NCBI GenBank assembly: GCA_023333565.1
Contig: JAJKFH010000295.1
Location: forward strand, 2,088,001-2,152,000
Length of the DNA stretch: 64,000 nucleotides
From: Puffinus mauretanicus
Taxonomy: Eukaryota; Chordata; Aves; Procellariiformes; Procellariidae
Direction: 5' to 3'
In this document: piece after piece, positions 24,101 through 36,662 of the stretch
How the letters are laid out: each line of letters begins with the position of its first letter
Numbering within the stretch: position 1 is the first letter of the stretch
Notes under the pieces: model-generated
The model's input: the letters and a program-made list of their open reading frames with translations, nothing else
Databases searched by the model: none
What the model was told of the DNA's origin: nothing
Made by a program: the position numbers and the translations under genes

Positions 24101-27100
24101 TATTTCCTCTATTTCCAGGGTGACTACTTACACATAACAAACATGCTCTTACAACACCATTTGATTGCTTTGTGAGGTTACCACCTCTCAGCTGAGACAG
24201 AACAGTAATTTTTTTAAATTGTTATTATTGGTGAACCTCTTAGTAACACAAAAATAACAGGGTTATTTATTGAAATGTGTTCAAATTACTTAATATCCAA
24301 ATAGTATTTTCAGAATAGCATTTGACAGTGGTTCAAATAACTTTCAAGATCTCTCCACTTTCTTTCAGTTCCAAATGCAGCTTGTTGTCTCAGCCAAGAG
24401 ACTGCTGTCTTGGGGGCAAATTCCACTTAAGTGGAGTTAATCACATCAGCATAAGTTGTTTCTATACTCTAGTTTTCCACCAATTTAAATAAAATTAGAG
24501 GTTTGGATGTTGATTTCTCTTGTGTTGTTAACTTAAGATACTCTGAGTCCCAGATGATTTCTTTTTCCATTTCTATAATTGAACGTCAAACTCCCCACTT
24601 CTCTCCCACCCCCCAAAGCACACAGAAAACAAGACAAAAGCCTAAATTAAAATCAGAGTAAGGCTTTGACTTAAAACATAAAAGAAGAAATAGGGCTGAA
24701 ATTCCATACTTATCGCACCCTGTTGTACCTAGATACTGCTGCACATCTGGTATGTGAGATAATGCACTGTTTAGAGACCGTGTTACGAACACAGAAAATT
24801 GGAAATGAGTTTAAAGTCTTAACGCTACATTTCTTTACTACTGGGAGCAAGTAAGGCCCTGTTTTTCACTCTTTTCGTAGGTTGTGTGATTTGATTCCCT
24901 CTGTTTGTTTGTTCTGTAAATAATATAGGCATGAAGGAAATCAGAAAAGAAATGGTTCTGTAAGAAATATTTTGTGCAGCACAGCTGAGAAGGTTGTTTT
25001 ATAAATTCCCAGATTGTATACTGAGGTTTAATTATAATATTAGCCACAGCAAAAAATAAGAGATGCTCAGTTGAAGTCATGGGTGAAGCAATAAAAAACA
25101 TATGTATCTTCTTCATTCATTTCTCATGTAATATAAATAATTAAAAGCAAAGGCAGTGGTTAGCCATTCTTGACCTGCAACAGAGTATATTCTCTCAGGA
25201 CTACCTGGTGTTATAATTCGCTTTTGTCACGATCACACATATCAGTTGTTTGCATGAGTCCAGCCTGTAGCTGTCAGACAGGAGAAGTTAAATCTGCAGC
25301 CAACATGCTTTCCAGTTACTTCTTACTGAAACTCATGGATGACTGCATGGGTCTGACTGCTGGTAGGGAATGTTTTGCTCATACATTCATGCAAAGCACA
25401 AGATTTTTATTACAAAAAATGACCCAGGTGTAGTACATTTAGTTTTGGACTTAATGTACAGGAAACCAAGTACGTCTCTAAATGTAGAACATCAGACTTT
25501 ATCTGACCTTTTAGTACTTGCATTCTTCCAAATTAAATGCTTTCTCTCGGTTTTGTGTGTGCATGTCTGGATGCCTGTTCACCAATAGTGGGGAATCAGA
25601 GGGTTTCCATGACAAGCCGGGACACAGAAGAGGAGACTGGCTGTCTTTAATGCAAAGCCTGGTGTTAGTGACGTGCTCCCAGCAGCACGTTGATGGCACA
25701 GGCGGGATGGCACCAGGGAGGAATATAACCAGCAGGGAAGCTGTTGGCACGTGGCCGACACCCCCTGTTCCTGAATGCAGACCTGAGCAGGAGCAGCTCT
25801 CGTATCTTGAGAAGAGAGGAACAGTGGTGGGAACATCACGGTCTGGCTACGAGGCCGGGAAAGCAGCATCCTAAACCAGAGAGAGGAACAAACTTGCAGC
25901 GTAGCGACCTCTCCTCCTCCCTCCAATCTGTGCTACGTTTATCCTGTGTAGTGACCATGAAGACAAGGGGAGAAAAAGCAGCCAAGTGAAGCATGCTGTT
26001 GGCACCCCAGAGGAAACATCTCCTCCTGAGTATTAAGCAGCAGTGAAGTGCATATCAAAATTGTTTAGACATTTTGATCCATATTCAGCTATCAGAATTT
26101 TGGCTGAAATTCAGCTGAGCCCCAAGCAAAGTCGAACACGAGCCACATACATCTTATCTACACTAATGAGGTGTTGCCCTTCGCTGACTGGAAGGAGATC
26201 TGCCAAGATTTTCTTTTCTGGAGCATGATTGGGAAATACCAACTCTCTGTTCAGTGAAATAATGTATTCAAGCTTCTTGTTCTCTGAGTGTAGGTGATAA
26301 TAATCCTTGTTTCTCACTGCAAGTCCAGCCATCCTGCTCTCCTCCGTGCATGGCTTGTGGATGGCAAGAAGCTGCTTGCCTCGAACAGAAGCTGGAAGGT
26401 TCCTTGCAAAGATGAACAGGGAAACCAGATTTATTTACAAATTTCTGAACCAAAATCTGTAGCACGCTAGTATGCATATACTCTGGCTAATTTGGTGATC
26501 ATGCCTAGTCCAGATTAAGTTTGTACCGGTGGGTGATCCAGGCACACAGGGAACTGGCAAGGGGCTGTGCTCCCTTCGTCCTTATCCCTGCAGCATTGCA
26601 GGCAGGTAGGACAGACAAACAAGCCCTTCCTGAAATGGTTCATCACAAGCAACTGGCACTTTCATAGATATCAGGAGTTATAATGTTATTTGATGTAACA
26701 CAGCTTATTGGCCTGATCATGGAGACTCAGAGATTCATAAAATCACATTTTTATTACAGATTCAGTCATGCACATACATATTTATAGACTTCAGAAAATC
26801 TTTGTAATTGATCACGTAGGGCAGCACATGCAATTTTAATACAAGGGATTACTTGCTGTCTCTATAGAACCACCTTTTGTATCCACAGGAGGCAATTTAA
26901 AACATTTACAACAGAGTTGCTTTTTTGTCTGTCATATGCTTATTACCAACTTTGGTCTAGGCAGCAGTTACATTTAGATTGTTTCCTTCTTTGATCTCCA
27001 CAATCTGTATGAAAACACGCGTTAGAAACAAGAAGAAATATGTGACTTTTTAAGCCAGTTCTTGTACCTTCTGCTTATCAGCTTGCATCTCATATCTCTT

Positions 27101-28965
27101 GCTTTAAAAACCTGTTCTTCCTAGCCCCAATTTGTTTGGGTTTTGAGATTACTCATGCCGCTCATTAGCATTCAGTCCCAAACCCATTCATAAATTGTGG
27201 TTAGTTTTTTTATACAGACTCAGAATTTGGCTACTTAATTAGAAAGACCTTATTTCATATTAAACCGTTTCAGACAGTGCGTGAATTAAGCAGTGACCCG
27301 TAAATCTTATTTGCAATTACGGATTCTTCAGAATTGGCCTATTCTGCTTTTAAAATGTAGTGAGAACTGATTACTGCGGAATGGCTATTTTCAGAGTAAA
27401 TCTTAAATTAGCAAACTCCATTTTGGAAGCAAATTCATTACCTGCCAGAAAGCTCAAGACTATGGTCAACTGAAAAAGAAAAATCCCCCAAAAAATTTGA
27501 ACATTGAGGTGCAAATGGTTTTGTTATCGTGCATGGTCAAGCCCAGGAGCAGGGAAGAGAGTCAAAGGGGTGGTTAACAGAGGAATGTGTATAATGTAGG
27601 CGTTATCTAAACTTTTGGGGAAAAAAAAGGTCTGCTGTGAGTGAAGTCAACAAAGTCAACAGAGCTGAGATTTCTCACTGACCTCACATTTAGGCCTTTG
27701 GAGGTTTTGCAGTCAAAGGTTTGGGATACTGTTTGCTGTTCCAACACATGGATCCACTGAAATTTGCATTCCAATTTGCATTATTCATGGTAACACAGGG
27801 AAGACTTTTTAAGGTTATGCTTTTATATAGCCTTTCCTCTAAAACACCGTTAGTATGCATCCGAAGAGAACGCTTCCTGCTGTCTTTTTTCTAGGATTGT
27901 ACATTTTCTAGGGTATACGTTTTAGACATGTGTGCCTTAAAAGCAATGTGCTAGAGTCCCATTTCCCCCGCCCCCAGTCCTCCAGCGGGTGATTTATCTG
28001 CCTTTAGTGCTTGTTTCACCAACTGCAAGCACCCTGCTAGTACAGTTCTCTTATACAACCTGAAAATGTTATTCTTTATATGCCAATTGAAATACATCAA
28101 ATGCATCGTGGGATGAGACCAAATTAATACTTGGGGTTATGTGCAGTAATTCACAATAAAAGAAAGACTGAAAGATGTAAAGATGTGTTGAATGTATTCC
28201 CTTTTTGTTTGATATAGATACAGCATATGTGGAGCAAATAGGTTTTAAATTATATTTTTATATGCAAATGACAGCAATTTGAATTAACTCCTATTGTGCT
28301 AGAACATAACATTTTCATCTGATATAAGCCTTTCTTTCTTCAGATCTTCTTTCTTTTCTTCCAGTGCATGTACAAAGATCCTAGATATTAAATATCTCTG
28401 TAAATTACTGAAAGGGAACAAGCCAGGCACGTGTTGTGACATTCTTCCAGTCGAACTGGATATCAAACTCATCTCTTCTCCTTTTTTTAAACCCAAGTCA
28501 TGGATTTATTATATCAGGACAGATGACTAACCAACTTCTCATTAAATCCTGTTAAAACTTACATGGTGACTGGACTTCAAATTTGGACCTCATCATTTTT
28601 AAGTGTCTCAAACCTATCATTTCGTTTTGGAATTAACATTTCATGTACCTAGCACTTGTCTTGAATGGGACTAATTATGATTTGTTTGCTTTAAAAAATT
28701 AATCAAAATAGCTGAGTTTTTAAATTGATGAGTAGCTAAAAAAAGGTTAAGGAAAATGTTTCTATTTTAGGAAGCTTTTAATTTAGAAAGGATTTGACCA
28801 ACTGATTTCAAACTGTTCCCCAAATCTTCAAAGCACAAACAAATTCAGGGTGAAAGGAATTCTGTTTTTCCTCTTCTTGGGGACATAAAAGATGGCTGAA
28901 TAAATTAAAAGGGATTAAAATTGGGTTTCAATAGGACCTTACAGTATGAACTCACTGTTACCATA

Positions 28966-28986
28966 CCATTATGCAGTGCATAATGG
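28966..28986. other. Perfect 21-bp palindrome with 1-nt centre
   Basis: CCATTATGCA (28966-28975) is followed by a single G and then its exact reverse complement TGCATAATGG (28977-28986). The arms contain TATGCA/TGCATA half-sites of the kind bound by POU-family homeodomain dimers. It lies in NXPH2 intron 1. A regulatory role is inference only. Confidence 0.85.
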
Positions 28987-30317
28987 CTGCAGGCGTGGCT
29001 GGCTGCTGCTAGGCAAAGGCTAATATTGTTTCACCTTAAAACATAATAATAAGGCAGCTTCAGTAAATGATTTTCTCTTCTTTAAGAGAGTAATTCGTTT
29101 AGGAAAGCAGCATGCATGCATGTGTGTAGGCAGCAATAAAATATCTCGAAGTGCCCCAATGTACTACCTCATGCTAAGTGGTTTGAAAAGGAAAAAGATT
29201 TTAATTTAATTTAGAAAACTGCTGTGGTCTTTCACGCATACCGCAGGGAGGAGTGAAGCTGTGAGCCAGCACGTCACTGCTCACCCGGCAGGCGTGAGGG
29301 CAGGCAGCTCCCAGCCCAACCCCAGCTTCCACGCCTGGCTGCATGGCAGGGAGGAAGACAAACCTCAGCCCTGCCTTCATCCCGAATCGGTGCGATGGAG
29401 TCATCTCTGCCAGAGCAGGCAGGGAAAGGCAGCAAGAGGGGGCTGCTCGGTACCCCCCAGCAAGGGATGGGGGTGTTCAGCGCAGTCCTGGGAAGGCTAC
29501 ACCCCCATGCTAGCCAGGCTTTTCCCAAAAGGCCTTCATTGAAAAGACGTAAGTGGAGGAGCTTCTCCCAACGTGTGACCCTCACGTCTGCCTACTGCGC
29601 TTCTGAAGCAGCCTCGGCCCCGGCGTTTGTACCCCTTCCCTCCCCAGGCAGCCTAAGGCGCAACACAGCATTTCTTGTTGAGCGGTAGGTCATCATTTTC
29701 CTCCGTATTGGTAGCAATCCAGTGTACTCTTGTTAATTCCCACGTGTTTCTATCACAAAGCTTTTAAGCAGAAATATTTTCCTTAGGGACATGCCAAGAA
29801 CGTACAGAGTAGCTCCCACACTTAGCAGCGGCTTGGGTCTGACTGTCCCCCTCCCGGTGCATTAACAAAAGCGTGCACGGGAAGCAGGATTTCCAGGAAG
29901 GAACATCATGCTTGAAGTAAACAACAAAATGTGTTTTCTGGAAGAAAGCTTTGAACTTGAGATCACTAGTCATTCCCCCCCATCGCTGCCCAGCTGATGG
30001 ACTCTTGGATACATCCACACACGTTCTTCAAACAGCAGGAGGATTCAGGAGGAATCGCCAAGAGTCACTGAACCCCAGTTAACAGTTCTTTAGCAGAGGG
30101 GTCTCGCCCAGGGACTTGGGATGACCACAGCTTTCCCAAGATGTCAGCGCAGAAAGCACTTGCGGCAGCTCTTTCCAACTGGGAGCTTTGCACGCTGAGC
30201 CCCGTGGCGTCCCTAAGCTGTGCGGTGCGAAAGTGATGCGAGTTGTGCTCAGCCTGGGACATGGCTCTCCGCGGGTACCACCTCGAGCCAGCTTGGCACC
30301 GCTCGGCGCTGCAGCCA

Positions 30318-30343
30318 CGCAGGACCCTGCCGCAGGACCCTGC
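30318..30343. repeat. 13-bp tandem duplication
   Basis: CGCAGGACCCTGC occurs twice head to tail without a spacer. The unit is itself nearly palindromic (GCAGG...CCTGC). It is a small recent-looking duplication in the intron. Confidence 0.85.
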
Positions 30344-32861
30344 CTGAGCCAGGAGTGGTGCCAGGAAAATATCTGCATTTTTTTATTCTTTAAACTGAGC
30401 ATTCCCTCCCTAACCCGACAGAGTTATGCACCCTCTGACAAGATGCACTTAACAGTAAAAGCTGAGATAAAGTTCAGAAAGTTGGACTTTGTTTCAGCTC
30501 GCTCTCCCTTCTCTACAGTTGTCTCCCATTAAAGGCAGCAGAGTTTGCAAGCACACGGTATCCTCCAGGAATGGGCTCTTTATCTCTATCACATCAGTGA
30601 CAGGTTGTTAGGAAATGCAGCCTGCAGTGAAGCAACACAAAAATCTTATGCCTTATTTAAATAATGGTGTTCATTGCCTATTAAAATGTAACTTCTTGCT
30701 TTAAAATAGGATTAATTAAAATGTACAAGAATGCAATTCAGTTACATTTTATGCTTCAGCCCAGCGCATACTTTTCATAACTCATTCCCAGAAGTAATAT
30801 TCAGGGCAGCACGGCATTCTCAGTTCTGCCATTAAAAGCATAAATGACTATAAAACCTGTTCTTTTCAAAAACTTGGCTCAAGCATCGCCATTGTTAGAT
30901 TTTTCATAACATATTACTTTGGTCTTTACTGTTTTGCAAGATAATTGTATCAGTGATCTAACTTTTGACAGTATCCAAAGTGGCTGAAAATAGTTTGCTG
31001 CAGCACCTTTGTCTTTTAAAGGCCATTTGGGGCTTGTTATTTTAATCCTTGTGCAGCCTGATTTATCACTTCAAACATCTGTCAGCTGTGCTTTGTCTTG
31101 AAATTGATAGTGATAGTGTTACTGATTTTTCAACAGCAGCTGTTAGAGGTTCATTAGTTAGACTCTCAAAGGGAGTAGATAACTGTAATATTTTTTTTGT
31201 TAATCATCTCTTACGTGTTGTAATAATACAGAGCTTGAAATCTGCTAGAAATGCACAGCTTCTCTCCGTTTCTAACTTGTCAGAAGCATCCTTTTATTCA
31301 TTTAATCTGGCTCAATTATTAAAACTCTCTTCCTCATAATGCAGTAAAAAATTGAATAATGGCACGTGAGTAGTGGGATAGAAAATCAGCCTTTGCTGTG
31401 TCGTACTTAGTGGGGAGGGAGGTCACTCAGAGTCTCGGAGTTCACATCCAAATATGAATCAACTCCGAAGATGAGATTAAGGGCTGTTCCATAATTGATT
31501 TTTAATTTAAAATTTACAAGGCGTACAAAACCTCGATGACAACTTCAGTAAAATCAGGTTCGTTTCGAACAGATACAGCAGTTTTCAGTTAATGCGTTTT
31601 CCCTACCACATAAAATAGTCTTAATGGTTAACTATGATTCTTAAAACATTTCCCCCCAAAAATCCTTGCAAGCCTGCCTCTAGCTGAGTGCCACAGTGAC
31701 TCCTGCGAGGAGCTTCGAGGCACCCGAGCATCTGTGAACTCTCCTGCCGCTAAGAGCGTATCAGTGCTACCGCTGGTTCAACCGGCAGTGCTCACCAACA
31801 GATAATTACAGTTTGAAATTAGTATTTTAATGAACTGATCTCAGCAAATATAAAGCGAAATCTCCCAGGCATTAAAGAAATAAGCGGGAGGGAAAATTAT
31901 TAACTGTAAAGTTCAACAGACGGATGGTCAGCAGGTGCTGTCTTGGCAAAGGAGTTGAGCGTTCCCGTTTCAATTTGCAGCAAGAGACTTGTTCAGGTTT
32001 TGGTCCTGCAAGCTGCTGAGCAGTGTCTGCAAGTGGCACGGTGACTTCAGTGGAGATTGAAAACATCTGGGACATCTCTCAAGCTTTCCAGGTGAATAGA
32101 AATGTCTTCTAAAAATAACCAAATGCCAATCTTCATCCTAAAAGCACAAGTCTCAGTCCTGTAAGACAATACATGTGTCCATAGCACCAGTGAAGCTCAG
32201 TGCAAAATAGATTGCAAGAGTGCAGCCCGAATTTCAAGGAAATGTACACAGTGACTCAAAAAGCACCTGAAAATCAGTTCCTTTTTATATGTCGTCAGAG
32301 CATGAATTGTGTTTTCTTCTTAAAGATGGACAAGTACCTTGATCTGGTTTGCATCAGGCACCATGGTCATGCCAGGTCTAGAGAGAGGGTTGTGTAGATA
32401 GCAGAAACAAACAGCTAGAGGTACCTGCTTGAAGACCCCTGCCAAAAGAAATGTCCCCCACACCACAGCCTTGACATGCACTCGGACGGCCAGAAGACAC
32501 AGGCCACCGCCAAACAGGAACCCACAGCTCCGGTTTCATCTTCTCCCTTTCTGTTACCAGGGTTAGAAACTATTCTTGAAATAAATGCACATTGATTTTT
32601 GAAGTCAGAATTTCAGCTTTTAACCGCCTATCTTCAGAAGTCCTTCAGAAGTCCCACCTAGCTAGATTATTAGATTATTCCATTAGCATTTCATAGACTT
32701 GGTGACCTTTTTATTTTATTTGCTGAAGGACAGTTCATCTCTTACACAGTTCAAGACACTGTGTAGACAGTCAGGGGGATCACTGACCCACTCCATGACA
32801 GCATTCCCTTGTCTGTCCTGTTATGAACCAAACATTCTTCATGAACGTTTAATATATTTTT

Positions 32862-32884
32862 ATATGTGTGTGTATATATATATA
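32862..32884. repeat. TG/TA dinucleotide tract
   Basis: A short alternating purine-pyrimidine stretch, (TG)n passing into (TA)n. It is a simple microsatellite-type repeat in the intron. Confidence 0.75.
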
Positions 32885-34285
32885 AAAAAACTAAGATTTC
32901 TACATCTATCATAACCAAATCAGATATTTTTGTACAAGACTTTTTTCAAATCCTTCACAGAATGGTTTACATTTATGTTACCTCTCCACACTTCAAAAAG
33001 AGCTGGATGCCTCATATATAGCAAAGAGAAAAACTATTTAGTAATATCAGACCAAATTATGAGAGGTGTTCCTCTACAAACAAACAAACAAGATACCTAT
33101 TTTCTGTTTCAGATTTAGGTAGAAAAAAACAAACAAGTAGAAAGAGGTGAGGTCTTCAAGAGTAGAATTGGTGCAAGAAGCATTTCTCAGAACAGATTTT
33201 CTGTTCTCTCAGCAAAAAGATAGATTGATTCAATGCATGGATATCATTTAAAAGATATCTATGCTCTAAGCAGTTTATCCAATTGAGGCTGGAGGGAACA
33301 CTTCACATAACCTAAAACTACTCCTCAGGGTTGTGGGAAAGACGGCACATACTTTCCACAAATATATTTTCAAAAAAGGAAATCCTTGCAGGCTCTGTTT
33401 TTAATTTTCACTCTTTTTTCTTCTGCTGCTTCTTCCTCCCAATTTTGTTTCTTTACTGAAGTGCTGTTTCAGTAAAACACTATTTCGCTTTCTCACAAAA
33501 ACTGGAGAATTTTAAAGTGATTTTTTTTTCTGTAAAATATGATACTGAGTTTGAAGTATCTGTTTTGGTTTAAAATATGCAATGAAATCGTAGCCTGAAT
33601 TGGAACTTCTCCCAACATACCCCTTCGGTTTAGATTCGTATTTTTGTCTGTGGGTTATTTGAATGTTATCTTCTCATATTCTCATTAAAGTAAAGATTTC
33701 TACCTGTTACCTTCCCTAGCCTTTAGGTATGTACAGATGTAGATAGAGATCTTTCTCTCTCAGATCTTTTGAGGAAAAATGGCAAGGCACCTTTCAGCAG
33801 TGCGCCGTGAACCACGCTTCATTAGCTTCCCGTACGCCTGCCGTGACAGCAGAAGAGGAACTTGCCATATTATCGGATGGAAAAATAGTGCTGAGTCGCA
33901 CATTGGCTTTCATGTTTCCAATTTATGTTTTCTGACTTACCTTCAGTGACAGTTTGAAACTCCTGAAGGCAAAAGGCTAAAAAGTGAGAGAAAGCTTCAG
34001 GCTTACTCTTACTGTCGTGTCTCTCTCAGGTATTTAAGTGTGTACTTGTGTTTAGCAGTATTAGTTGACTTTCAGACAACGATATGTCAGAAAGTATTAA
34101 TATTCACAATTAATATATTGATATATAGCTTTATTCTGTCATTTCTCATTTTCCTTCTGTCACTTTCCTATTACGCTGCTCTGACACTTTCCCAGCGATG
34201 CTGAAGAGCGATGGCTTTGGAGGAAGCCCCATCACCACTTACTGATAGCAGGACGCGGTACAGCAACGATCGGCTTCCCTTCTGT

Positions 34286-34318
34286 CCGCGGGGATGCTGG
34301 TACAGCATCCCTCTGCGG
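34286..34318. other. Inverted repeat able to form a hairpin
   Basis: GGGATGCTG (34291-34299) and CAGCATCCC (34303-34311) are perfect reverse complements separated by three bases. A further CCGC (34286-34289) and GCGG (34315-34318) can pair outside them across small bulges. A run of nine G follows (34317-34325). It is intronic and has no known function. Confidence 0.6.
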
Positions 34319-36005
34319 GGGGGGGAATTTCTTTGTAGAATTCATTTACAAGCAGAAAATTTAATGGGCTGCAAGGTTCGATCATGAAGGCTTTTTTTTC
34401 TGCTGAAGCTGCTTGTCATTTTAGTTTTAACTACAGGAGACAGGACAAAATTGTTAAAGCAATCCAATTATATTAGCTATTGAACAAGGGATTTCTGTCC
34501 ACCTTTTCCGAGTGAAAGAAAGTAGCAATAGCTGCATTACCCTTTAAAATTTTCCAAATTGCAACCCCCCTAACATGACCAGGGGACTTAACAATTTTGG
34601 GTATTCTGGCACCGTCCAGCTACAGTTCAGCGCTTCTGACAATCCACCCCCTGCTCTGCAGTTTCCCCCCATAAAGGCTATCTTTGCTGAAATTAGCCCG
34701 GTGAACCCCATAGTCCCTCTTTTTGATCCACTTTAAAATGAGTCAGATATCAAGCAGGTGAACTCTGAATTTCCGACTTGATTTTGTCTTTGCACCAGAG
34801 TACTTCAAAGAGTCTGTCATCACCCAAAGGAGAGAGAAAGCCAGTCACAACAACTAGCTGGTATTTATTTATTTACAGTTTAGCAAGGGAGTGGCTGTAC
34901 AAGCGTAGGAAAGCGTTTCGGGTGCCTGGAGAGCAAGGGCATCCTCAGTTACAAGGTTCAGCCTCTCTTCTGAATATTCACATCCCACTACCCCCATTAG
35001 CATGGATAAATGGCCACAGCAATTTCTTGGAGTCTTTTCATTTACGTGGGGAAATAATTAATTCCAAGCTTTCGACAAATGCGTAATGAAGCTGGGGTTG
35101 CTCAACTAATCAAGCTAATGGGCAGGACCTTCAGTATTATTCGGCTCCCGCTTTTGCCAGCATGCTGCTCGCACCTCTCCTCTCTTCCAGGCTGCAAACT
35201 GCGAGCGCTGCTTCCAGAGCCGCACAGGACACAAAGATCCCGCTCTCAACCTCCAGTTGAGATGTTTTTTGTCATTTCTTTTGGTTTTTTTGAAGTCCTG
35301 ACAAAAGTACCTCCCTGCTCACTCTGTTCCTTCCCACCTGCCAGTGCTCGGAGGACTATATACAACATGGATGGCTCACGGGCTCCTCATGGGTCAGACC
35401 AGGCTGCCATGCAGGTAGTTAGCACCAGCAGGACCTGGGGAGCACCATCGGCAGCCTGCAGCCCCCCCGGGCTGGCTGCCCGTCGGCCACCCGCCGGAGA
35501 GGGGACTGTCACCCTGAGCACCTCAGAGTCCCTCATCAACTGCACCATAACCACGGCAGAAGAATTTAGCTCAGGAAGTAAAGCAAGCCGCCAAATGTGT
35601 GGCCATGTTTTAGCAGTCCCTTCATCTCAAATATTTCAAGTAATTTTTGTACTTTCTTCCCAACTGAAATAAAATACAGAAGGAAGTTGTATTTCTTTGG
35701 AGCTCTCTTGTTATTTTCCCAGTATGAGAGCCACATAGCCTGCTGTCAGGCCCTCAGGTATTCACATACACTTTTTAACTTACAAAATCAATTTCTAATA
35801 AGTAGCTTATATCAACTCCTCTATACTTATCTAATTTAAAACACACCTTCTGAGAAAAAAACACAAACTGCAACCCGTGGCAGGATGTTACATGCTGCCT
35901 ACAAAGCAGTGTGCACACTCCATTTTCACTTGCTGCGGCTACCGTTGTCTAATACCCGTTGGCACGGGGGCTAGTTGGCTGGGAGCTGCAGCTGACTGCA
36001 AAGTC

Positions 36006-36026
36006 AGGAGGAGGAGGAGGAGGAGG
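36006..36026. repeat. (AGG)7 trinucleotide repeat
   Basis: Seven uninterrupted AGG units in the intron. It is a microsatellite and not part of a coding frame that I can support. Confidence 0.9.
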
Positions 36027-36583
36027 AATCAGTGCAAATCTTAGGACCTGTCTGGAAATGAAAGATTTTTGATTCAGTGCAAAACAACTCCTTCTTTCTT
36101 GGGGCAGGCTGACCTGCACAATTTTGTTTTCTCAAGGGAAATCCAAAAGCTTGCCAGCAGAATTTTTGGGAGAAGGGATCAAAAATCAAAAATTTCCAAG
36201 CAAAAACGTGAGCATGTGTTTGGGCAGCTGAAGATCGAGGCATTCTTAAGGATTTTTCTGCATGGTAACCCAACTTGTTAATTCACAGCTTTCATTCCTA
36301 GCAAAAGCTGCAGTGGTAAATGAAAGTTAATCCACCTTACAATTATGAAAGCACATGGGCTTATAACATCCTGAAAAATAAGGCTGTGATTAGATGGAAC
36401 AAACATGGCTCTTTTATACAGTCTCCCTAAAAGAAGATGTTGCTTAATTCCTGAATTCCTTGAAGCATTCCTCACAGCAATCACATCTGCTGCCATAAAA
36501 CCATCACGGCCTCTGCCTTTGGGAAAAACGTATTTAATAATCAGTAAAGTTCAAGCTCAGCTTGTTGTGATGAATTATTAGAA

Positions 36584-36662
36584 CCCGTCATCATTTTCTT
36601 GAAAAAAAAAAAGGGCTATAATGGAACACAATTTTATGATTTTCCATTTAATTGATGACGGG
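36584..36662. other. 10-bp inverted repeat flanking a 59-nt AT-rich spacer
   Basis: CCCGTCATCA (36584-36593) and TGATGACGGG (36653-36662) are exact reverse complements. The TGATGACG core resembles a CRE/ATF-type site in each arm. The spacer contains a poly(A) run of 11. The surrounding 36.5-36.7 kb is AT-rich and may be a conserved noncoding element, which I could not test. Confidence 0.55.

Noticed and set aside
35079..35672. 197-codon ORF in NXPH2 intron 1, sense strand
   Set aside because: No domain, no low-complexity or transmembrane pattern of note. With random sequence of average composition a frame of this length is expected roughly once in a window of this size, so it is not evidence of a gene. 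Expression or conservation data would be needed to revive it.
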